From: Actinomycetota bacterium
Lineage (GTDB): Bacteria; Actinomycetota; Actinomycetes; Actinomycetales; Cellulomonadaceae
DNA length: 12,199 nt
Direction: 5' to 3'
NCBI GenBank assembly: GCA_018898235.1
Contig: JAHIJU010000093.1
Coordinates: forward strand, 1 to 12,199
Shown one piece after another: positions 5,690 through 11,374 of this stretch (within the stretch, counting starts at the first letter, position 1; each line of letters starts with the position of its first letter). Position numbers and translations under genes: made by a program. The notes beneath the pieces were generated by a model. That model saw only the letters and a program-made list of their open reading frames with translations. It had not been told where the DNA came from and did not search any database.

Positions 5690-8600
5690 TCAGCCGAGCT
5701 CGGTCGTCCCTGAGATCGTCTCGGCCGGGTTCAGCGCGCGGATGACGGCGGCCCTCACCGCCGTGTCCACCCGGTGCCCACGACGCGTGATCCCGAGCGC
5801 GGCCCGCAGCTCGTCGGCGAGCTGGTCGCGCGTCCGTTCCTCGCCGTCCGAGCGGATCCAGCCCACGAGGTCGTCGAGCTGGTCGTCGCTGTAGGCGCCG
5901 ATCGGCAGACCCTGCCGCACCTGCGGGCGCGGCACCGCCGGCAGCGCCAGTGCCAGCTGCCGCGGCTGGGGCGCCTCGGCAGCGTCCACGTGCTCGGGCA
6001 CGTCCCCGTCGGGCTGGGCCTTGACCTCGGCCACGGGGTCGGGCTGCGCCTTGACCTCGTCCACCAGGTCGGGCTGGACCTTGACCTCGGCCGACGGCGT
6101 GGGGACCGTCCCGGACCCGTCGGAGGACGACGCAGGAACGGGGCTGTCCGGGATCGCGGTGTCCGTCAAGTCCTCGTCGACCGACGAGCGCCCGGCCGGC
6201 AGGGCCACCTCCGGCGGTTCTGTGATCTGCGGATCCGCCACCGGGGACGTCGCCGCCACCCCCGCCGCCGGGGTGAGGTTCTCCGTGAGCACCGGGACCG
6301 GGCGGGTCACCGGCATGTCGAGCTGCGGCGGGAGCTGGGCGTGCACCGCCCGGCGGACCCTGTCCACCTCGGCCTGCGGATCGAGGAAGGCCGCCACCGA
6401 CCAGACCCGGACCACTGTCCAGCCGAGCGACTCCAGCCGCTCGGCGGCCAACCGGTCGCGGGCCCGCACCGACGGTTCGTTCACGTAGGCGTCGTCATCG
6501 GTCAGCACGGCGACGACGAACCGATCGGGGATCGCCGGGTGCCCGACGACCATCGGGATGCGGACCCCGCCGGGCAGACCGTGATCGAGCTCGACGTTCA
6601 GGCCGTGCTTCCACAGCCGCTCCGCCACGTCGAGCAGCAGGCGGTCCGCATCCAACGTCGGGGCGCCCGCATCGTCGCCGACGTTCGCCGCGGCGACCTC
6701 GACCTCACCGGCGCCGCGACGCCGGGCGAAGTCGAGCAGATCGACGAGCAGGCGCGGCCCGGGGCCGCGCAACCGCTCGGGGTCCAGGTCGTCGGCACCG
6801 AAGCACGCGACCAGGTCGAACCGGTGCCGGACCGAGCCGAGGGCGTCCAGCAGCAGCGCATCCCCGCCGGGGCTGGACAGCGGCCCGAAGGAGTGCAGCA
6901 CACGGCGGTGCGGGGTGCGCCCCAGGCCCAGGGACAGCAGCACGGCATCGCGTCGCAGCCCGGCCACGTTGGGCAGGTCCACCACGACGAACGGTTCGGG
7001 CCGCCCGGAGTCGAAGAACGCCGCGAGCGCCGGGGCCCCGCGCACCTCCGAGAGCACCGCATCGCGCACCGCATCGGCGTGCCGCGCGGTCACGGTGACG
7101 ACCGCCAGCGACTCCTCGGGCCGGGTCAGCGCATGCTCCAGCACGAGCTCGAGCACCTGGTCGACCTCCGCGCGCGTGGAGTCGACCAGCCCCGCGACGG
7201 CGTCCGGCATCCCGGTGCCGTCCACCAGGTGCAGGTGGACCAGCGGGGTGGCATCGGGCAGCGGCACCGGACGCAGCACCCCGGCGTACCCGTGCTCGGC
7301 GAGGAACGCCGTGAGGTACGGGTCGCGGCGTGCGCCGTCGGCCACCAGCGGGATGGTGGGCAGGATCTCGGCCAGCTCGCGCACGGCGGTCGACGACGCG
7401 CACCGGGCGTCACCGACGACCACCACCTGACGCCCGCGGGCCAGGGCCGGGACTGCCATCTGGGTGGGCAGGTGCCCGGCGGCGTCCAGGACCACGAGGT
7501 CGACCTGGCGCAACGGCGGGGCGACCTGCGGCACCAGCATCGGGCTGACGGCCAGCACCGGGCGCAGGTGCCGGGCCACATCGGGGTACCGCTGGGCGGC
7601 GTCCCGCACCGAGACCAGGTTCTCCTCGACCAGCTCGACGAAGAGTGCCTCGCCCTGGTCGCGGTACTGCCGGAGCCGGCTCTGGACGGTCTCGACGACC
7701 TCACCGAGCACGACGGGCGGCAACGACTGCACATGCTCACGGTCGGCTGCTGCGAACCGGTCGCTGAGGGCTTCGAGCGCGGTGCCGTCATACCCTGCCA
7801 GCGCCGGATCGGCCGCGAGGATCTGCTCGAAGACGGTGCTCCACCAGGCCAGCTCGAGCTCGGCGGCGGCGAGGTCGGGGGCGACCCGGCGCCGGTGCAG
7901 ATCCGACACCAGCGGTTCCAGGCCGCAGGCGCGGGCGCGCGCCAGCAGCACGGTGCGTTCGGGCAGCCCGTCGAGTGCGGCGGCACCGTCCAGCAGGCGG
8001 CGCAGGCGCGTCGTCAGCTCGTCCAGCGGGAGCGCGGACAGGCGGGCGCCGACCTGCGGCAGAACGGCTTCGAGGGCCTCGACGTCACCGCGGACCGCGG
8101 CGTAGTCGGCCTCGACCAGCTCGAGGCTGTCGGGCAGACGCGGCCAGCCACCGGCCGGGCAGTGCGCCCGCCAGACGTCGCGGCGGACCTCGACGTCGCG
8201 CAGCGCCGCATGCAGATCGGCCACCGGGCGTCCCGGCCGCACCAGGTCGTGCGCCTGCTTGCGCAGCCGACGCCGCAGCCAGAAGCCCATGTCGATGCCG
8301 CGCTCGGCACGCCAGGCCTTGGTCGCGGTGGCCGCCACCATGTCGGCCGGACTGCGCTCGAACACGATCGGGGTGAACAGGTCGAGGGACGCGCGCACCT
8401 GGCCGAGCATCTCGAGCTGCTCCGCCCATGCACCGAGGCTGGCCGCGGGCGTCAGACCGGTCTCCTCGGCGACCTGGCGCGCACGGGCGACCAGGGTCGG
8501 CAACGTGCTCGTGACCAGCCGTTCCACCCGGTGCAGCGCGACCGCGGCATCGGCGTCGGTCCGCAGGTCGACACCGAACCACGGGGTGTCCTGCGGTCGC

Positions 8601-10135
8601 ACGGTGAACGCACCGAGCTCGGCGGCCCGACGCAGGTCGGCACCCAGCTCGGCCCGGCGCTCGGCGTCGAGCACCCGGGCGGCATCCGGGGTCAGCCGGG
8701 CCGTGGTGCGCGGGGTGGGGCGGTGCGCCGTGAGCCGCGCGAGCTGCTGCAGCGCGTCGTACGCCGAGACGTCCCACGGTGCGCGCGGGGTGTGCAGCGC
8801 CTGGACGTAGGCCGCGAGCTGGTCGCGCAGCTCACCCACCTGTCCATGCAGCCGGCGTCGGTCGTCGGGATCGACGACGGGGGCGTCGAGGGTCATCGCC
8901 CCCAGCAGCCGACGGGCCACGACCTGCCGCCACCCGGCCTCGGGCGGGACGTCGAGCAGCAGGTCGCCGAGACCGAGCGCGGTCAGCCGCTCGGCGAGCG
9001 CGAGCGATCCGCCGCGGCTGCCCGGCACGTAGAGCACGGTCAGCCCCGCGGCGGCGGCGTGGGCCACGACGGCGGCGATGGTCCCGGTGACGTCGGACCC
9101 GGCAGGGGCGTCGACGAACAGATGGGCGCCGGTCTCGACGGCGTCGAGCACGTACCGCTGGGCGGCGTCCAGATCGCCGACGCCGCGTTCGAGCGCCGGG
9201 TCGCGGTCGACGAGCAGCGGGCTCGGCAGCTCGACCGCGAGCGCCGCCCGGGCCTGTTCGTCACCTGCGAGCGCCGCCACGAGCTCGTGGTCGGGCAAGG
9301 AGGCGGCCAGCGTGTCCAGGTCGTCGACGAGGCCCTGACCGGGGTGGACGAAGGCGCCGACCACGCGGCGGTCCACCAGCTCGAAGTCGGCGAGCACCGC
9401 CTCGCCCAACGAGGTCAGCCGCGCGAGGGCCGCCCGCGGGTCGAAGCCACCGCTGGCGTAGGTGCCCTCGGCCAGGCTGACCGGGTCGAGCAGCGCACCT
9501 CGACTGCGCAGCGCGCGGACCAGCACGGGGTTGACCTGGACGTCGGGCTCCAGGGTGAGCTCGTAGTCGCTCTCGGCCGATCCCCGGGCCGCAACGGTCA
9601 CCGGGCGCAGCAGCACCGGGACCCGGACCGTCCGCGCCCCCTCGACCAGATCGCTGCCGCCGTCGTGCCCACGCTGCCCGTGGGACGTGGCGGCGGCCAG
9701 CGCACCGACGTCGTCGTGGGACACATCGGGCCAGGTCGGTTCGGTCCAGGTGGCGACCCCGATGGCGAGCGAGGTCGGCGCGATGCCGTAGCGCTGGGCG
9801 CTCACGGAGGCCCGGGCTGCGACGGCTCGGGCGCGGCGCCGCGCGAGCGAGAGCGCCGCCCCCTCCCGGACGAGGTTCGACAGCCGGGTCGGACGTCCGG
9901 CGAACAGCTGGGCCATCCCGGACGGGTGGGCCGCGGACAGGTCGAGGGCCGCGTCGGCGAGCAGGTCGATGTCGCTGCGCGCCGATCCGCCGGCCTCGGC
10001 GACCAGGGCCGCACGCCAGGTCGAGACAGCGCCGTCGACCAGCTCGGCGCGCGAGGGTGCAGCGACGAGGGCGACACCGGGGGCCGCAACCTCGGTCTGC
10101 TCCCCGGTACCGGGTGTACGGGCTGGCACGGTCAC
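5690..10135 (-). CDS. Degenerate SF1 helicase (DUF4011-like) with Vsr/MTES_1575-type nuclease-like domain
   Basis: A 1481-residue protein with the plan of large DUF4011/SF1 helicases carrying a C-terminal Vsr-like nuclease. An N-terminal domain (about 50-260) holds GIAPTSLAIGVATW and RVPVLLRPV ... VNPVLVRALRSRG. A helicase core begins with LDAAQRYVLDAV (Gln kept), but the Walker A site near 342-352 reads DAPAGSDVTGT, with no Gly-Lys-Ser/Thr. Walker B is VVLDAAGHL (Asp884; family DEAS). Motif III is GDARC (909; family GDxxQ). Motifs V/VI are NVAGLRRDAV (1056) and LLDALGSVRHR, not NVQGDERD and LNVAxTRAR. The nuclease-like domain (about 1170-1260) keeps SVRARDRLAAERLESLGWTVVRVWS, but RIPMVV has Pro1194 where Asp is usual and VLTDDD replaces VExDG. 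A Pro/acid linker and a C-terminal helical domain (about 1409-1481) follow. The GTG at 10135 is chosen because TAGCGT lies 7 nt upstream; GTG at 10144 is the alternative. DNA-related role inferred; enzymatic activity doubtful. Confidence 0.78.
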   Translation of the reverse strand: MTVPARTPGTGEQTEVAAPGVALVAAPSRAELVDGAVSTWRAALVAEAGGSARSDIDLLADAALDLSAAHPSGMAQLFAGRPTRLSNLVREGAALSLARRRARAVAARASVSAQRYGIAPTSLAIGVATWTEPTWPDVSHDDVGALAAATSHGQRGHDGGSDLVEGARTVRVPVLLRPVTVAARGSAESDYELTLEPDVQVNPVLVRALRSRGALLDPVSLAEGTYASGGFDPRAALARLTSLGEAVLADFELVDRRVVGAFVHPGQGLVDDLDTLAASLPDHELVAALAGDEQARAALAVELPSPLLVDRDPALERGVGDLDAAQRYVLDAVETGAHLFVDAPAGSDVTGTIAAVVAHAAAAGLTVLYVPGSRGGSLALAERLTALGLGDLLLDVPPEAGWRQVVARRLLGAMTLDAPVVDPDDRRRLHGQVGELRDQLAAYVQALHTPRAPWDVSAYDALQQLARLTAHRPTPRTTARLTPDAARVLDAERRAELGADLRRAAELGAFTVRPQDTPWFGVDLRTDADAAVALHRVERLVTSTLPTLVARARQVAEETGLTPAASLGAWAEQLEMLGQVRASLDLFTPIVFERSPADMVAATATKAWRAERGIDMGFWLRRRLRKQAHDLVRPGRPVADLHAALRDVEVRRDVWRAHCPAGGWPRLPDSLELVEADYAAVRGDVEALEAVLPQVGARLSALPLDELTTRLRRLLDGAAALDGLPERTVLLARARACGLEPLVSDLHRRRVAPDLAAAELELAWWSTVFEQILAADPALAGYDGTALEALSDRFAAADREHVQSLPPVVLGEVVETVQSRLRQYRDQGEALFVELVEENLVSVRDAAQRYPDVARHLRPVLAVSPMLVPQVAPPLRQVDLVVLDAAGHLPTQMAVPALARGRQVVVVGDARCASSTAVRELAEILPTIPLVADGARRDPYLTAFLAEHGYAGVLRPVPLPDATPLVHLHLVDGTGMPDAVAGLVDSTRAEVDQVLELVLEHALTRPEESLAVVTVTARHADAVRDAVLSEVRGAPALAAFFDSGRPEPFVVVDLPNVAGLRRDAVLLSLGLGRTPHRRVLHSFGPLSSPGGDALLLDALGSVRHRFDLVACFGADDLDPERLRGPGPRLLVDLLDFARRRGAGEVEVAAANVGDDAGAPTLDADRLLLDVAERLWKHGLNVELDHGLPGGVRIPMVVGHPAIPDRFVVAVLTDDDAYVNEPSVRARDRLAAERLESLGWTVVRVWSVAAFLDPQAEVDRVRRAVHAQLPPQLDMPVTRPVPVLTENLTPAAGVAATSPVADPQITEPPEVALPAGRSSVDEDLTDTAIPDSPVPASSSDGSGTVPTPSAEVKVQPDLVDEVKAQPDPVAEVKAQPDGDVPEHVDAAEAPQPRQLALALPAVPRPQVRQGLPIGAYSDDQLDDLVGWIRSDGEERTRDQLADELRAALGITRRGHRVDTAVRAAVIRALNPAETISGTTELG
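6008..6097 (-). repeat. In-frame 30-bp triplicated repeat in the helicase linker
   Basis: Three 30-bp units (6008-6037, 6038-6067, 6068-6097) encode PSAEVKVQPD, LVDEVKAQPD and PVAEVKAQPD at residues 1347-1376 of the large protein. They lie in a disordered Pro/Asp/Glu-rich linker between the nuclease-like domain and the C-terminal domain. Slippage-type expansion in a tolerant linker is the simplest explanation. Confidence 0.85.
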
Positions 10136-10142
10136 GTCGGCC

Positions 10143-10148
10143 ACGCTA
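10143..10148 (-). promoter_or_regulatory. -10 element for the large helicase-like gene, probable leaderless start
   Basis: On the minus strand TAGCGT (10148 down to 10143) fits TANNNT and is followed by GGCCGAC and the GTG at 10135-10133. The geometry equals that of the SAF gene. This is the main reason for choosing 10135 over the GTG at 10144, which would lie within the -10 itself. A second promoter 230 bp upstream (10370-10398) could also reach this gene. Confidence 0.5.
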
Positions 10149-10238
10149 ACCCGGGGTCCCACCGGGGTCCGGGGGGCACGCCGTGCGGCGGCGATCAGGC
10201 CTTCGCCGGACCGGTCGCGGGGACGCCCGGGCCCCGGA

Positions 10239-10362
10239 CGCACAAATGCCCGCCGACCGAAGTGGTCGCGGGCATGGTCCCCGAGGAACCGGGGAAAAAC
10301 GAAATCGTGAAGAGAATGAAAGACGGTGCGCACCGCGCAGGGGGCAGGCGATGCGCACCGTC
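10239..10362 (-). ncRNA. Candidate structured small RNA or long 5' leader
   Basis: Read on the minus strand, a predicted transcript starting near 10362 begins with a perfect 11-bp stem: GACGGTGCGCA (10362-10352) pairs with TGCGCACCGTC (10332-10322) over a 19-nt loop. A pyrimidine-rich single-stranded stretch follows (TTTCATTCTC ... TCGTTTTT), AT-rich against this background. Next comes a CCCCG/CGGGG stem (10294-10279). Last is a strong hairpin, ATGCCCGCGACC (10275-10264) with GGTCGGCGGGCAT (10258-10246), one bulged base, followed by TTGTG. The order promoter, 5' stem, unpaired U-rich part, terminal hairpin is that of a bacterial sRNA of about 120 nt. It matches no RNA family I recognise. It could instead be a leader of the helicase-like gene, 100 nt further on. 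Inferred only from sequence. Confidence 0.4.
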
Positions 10363-10369
10363 GGGAGTA

Positions 10370-10398
10370 ATTCTGATACACGATCGGCCGTGGGTCAA
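10370..10398 (-). promoter_or_regulatory. Minus-strand sigma-A-type promoter upstream of the RNA candidate
   Basis: On the minus strand TTGACC (10398-10393, five of six matches to TTGACA) is followed after 17 bp by CAGAAT (10375-10370, four of six matches to TATAAT). It is the best two-part promoter in the window. The predicted start near 10362 is the first base of the 11-bp stem of the RNA candidate. The -35 sits inside a large inverted repeat that could be an operator. Confidence 0.55.
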
Positions 10399-10424
10399 AC
10401 CGGCCGGTCACCCGTTCGGCCGAT
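10383..10424. repeat. Nested inverted repeat over the -35 box, possible operator
   Basis: Perfect outer arms ATCGGCCG (10383-10390) and CGGCCGAT (10417-10424) enclose inner arms GGGT (10392-10395) and ACCC (10410-10413) and a central palindrome CCGGCCGG (10400-10407). The -35 hexamer of the minus-strand promoter lies within it. A dimeric repressor or activator site is one reading; a cruciform or RNA stem on the plus strand is another. The regulator cannot be named. Confidence 0.55.
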
Positions 10425-10522
10425 GCTGCGACCACGAACTGAGGACAGGGTTGCGCTGCCCCTCCGGACGCCCCGACCGGGCGCGCAGGAACCCCGCACG
10501 GCGGAGCTGCGGGCTACCCCCG

Positions 10523-10687
10523 ATGGCATCTGCCATGCCCGACCGGATGCATCCGTCGCAGTCCTCGACACCCACCCCGGAGCAGGCTCGCCCCAGGACG
10601 ACAGCGGCCGCCCTCGCCCGCGCGCTCACCGCCCGCGCCCGGCGGATCGGCGCGGCAGCACACGCGCCGACCGTTGCCGGGTGGTAG
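10523..10687 (+). CDS. Possible small basic protein upstream of the rhomboid-like gene
   Basis: An open frame of 54 codons from the ATG at 10523, with further in-frame ATGs at 10535 and 10547, encodes MASAMPDRMHPSQSSTPTPE, then ARPRTTAAALARALTARARR and IGAAAHAPTVAGW. The second half would form a basic amphipathic helix; no family is recognised. Codon third positions are mostly G or C, as in real genes here, but that is weak evidence in such DNA. None of the ATGs has a good Shine-Dalgarno. The stop TAG (10685-10687) lies 9 nt before the GTG of the rhomboid-like gene and overlaps its proposed -10. The first codons coincide with two palindromes, ATGGCATCTGCCAT (10523-10536) and GGATGCATCC (10545-10554), so this could instead be regulatory DNA. 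Confidence 0.3.
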   Translation: MASAMPDRMHPSQSSTPTPEQARPRTTAAALARALTARARRIGAAAHAPTVAGW

Positions 10688-10690
10688 ACC
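10685..10690 (+). promoter_or_regulatory. Possible -10 element for the rhomboid-like gene
   Basis: TAGACC ends 6 nt before the GTG at 10697, the leaderless geometry seen at other genes here. The sixth base is C rather than T and no -35 is evident, so it is a weaker match than the others. Confidence 0.35.
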
Positions 10691-10696
10691 GTCCGG

Positions 10697-11365
10697 GTGC
10701 CGACCGTCCCCGACGCGCTACGACCGCGCCGCCTCGCCGCCGAGCTGGTCGACCTCGTCCGGCACGCACCCGGCACGATGGTGTGGCTGGCGATCCTGGC
10801 GCTCACGGCGATCACGACGAGCCGGATGTCGCCGGCGCACCTGGAGCGCATGCTCGGCCACCGCTCGACGAACCTGGCGAACCTGGCGCACAACCCGCTG
10901 CGCGTGCTCATCACCTCGCTCATGGTGTTCGACGGCGGGACCTGGTTCGGCTACGCGGTGCTCTTCCTGGTGTTCCACGCCCCCGTCGAACGTCGGCTCG
11001 GCACCCGCCGCTGGCTCACGATCGCCCTGGGCGCGCACGTGCTCGCCACCTATGTGAGCCAGGGGTTCGTCGCGGTCGGCATCAAGGCCGGCTGGGCGTC
11101 ACCGGTCGTGGCGCGCGCGCTCGACTACGGGGTCTCGTACTCCCTTGCCGGTGTGCAGGGCGTGGCGACCTACCTGCTGCCGCACCGCTGGCGCTGGCCC
11201 TACGCGGCCGTGATGTGCGCGGTCTACCTGGTGCCGTTCGGGGTCGAGGGCATCACCTTCACCTCGATCGGGCACCTGACGGCGCTGGCGATCGGGTTCT
11301 GCTGCGTGCGGCTCACGCGGCCGCGGCACGTGACGGAGCCGCCCATGACCGGGGCGGTCGCCTGA
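10697..11365 (+). CDS. Rhomboid-like integral membrane protein
   Basis: A 222-residue protein with about six transmembrane helices (near residues 28-42, 68-94, 106-127, 143-161, 168-184 and 192-206), matching the rhomboid fold. LRVLITSLMVFDGG ... VFHAPVERRLGTRRWL corresponds to the rhomboid L1 region with its 'lE...G..rfl' end. DYGVSYSLAG (143-152) sits where the catalytic GxSG is expected. IGHLTALAIGF (192-201) supplies the last-helix His (His193). Ser147 and His193 could form the intramembrane serine protease dyad, but the final Gly of GxSG is Tyr, as in 'rhomboid-like' families of uncertain activity. The GTG start has no clear Shine-Dalgarno. The gene converges on dgdA with only 9 bp between stops. 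No substrate is suggested by the neighbours. Confidence 0.75.
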   Translation: MPTVPDALRPRRLAAELVDLVRHAPGTMVWLAILALTAITTSRMSPAHLERMLGHRSTNLANLAHNPLRVLITSLMVFDGGTWFGYAVLFLVFHAPVERRLGTRRWLTIALGAHVLATYVSQGFVAVGIKAGWASPVVARALDYGVSYSLAGVQGVATYLLPHRWRWPYAAVMCAVYLVPFGVEGITFTSIGHLTALAIGFCCVRLTRPRHVTEPPMTGAVA

Positions 11366-11374
11366 CGGCGACCC

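Noticed and set aside
10279..10299. CCCCG/CGGGG hairpin followed by five A as a terminator
   Set aside because: On the plus strand the run is A rather than T; on the minus strand the T-run precedes the hairpin. It does not fit an intrinsic terminator in either direction.
10239..10362. Known RNA families (6C RNA, ydaO c-di-AMP, cobalamin or M-box riboswitch)
   Set aside because: The loops lack the six-cytosine runs of 6C RNA, and none of the conserved riboswitch cores I can recall is present on either strand.
10136..10435. N-terminal extension of the helicase-like protein up to an ATG at 10435
   Set aside because: The extra 100 residues run through the AT-rich, hairpin-filled region and show no family similarity. 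The GTG at 10135 has an ideally placed TANNNT element.
5690..10435. Restriction-modification or new defence island around the helicase-nuclease gene
   Set aside because: No methyltransferase, toxin, integrase or other defence gene is adjacent; neighbours are housekeeping-type genes, and base composition does not change in the coding part.
5774..10522. Plus-strand open frame of about 4.7 kb antisense to the large minus-strand gene
   Set aside because: Its translation is low-complexity Arg/Gly/Gln/His with no domain, whereas the minus strand has clear helicase and nuclease family blocks. It is a mirror of GC-rich codons.
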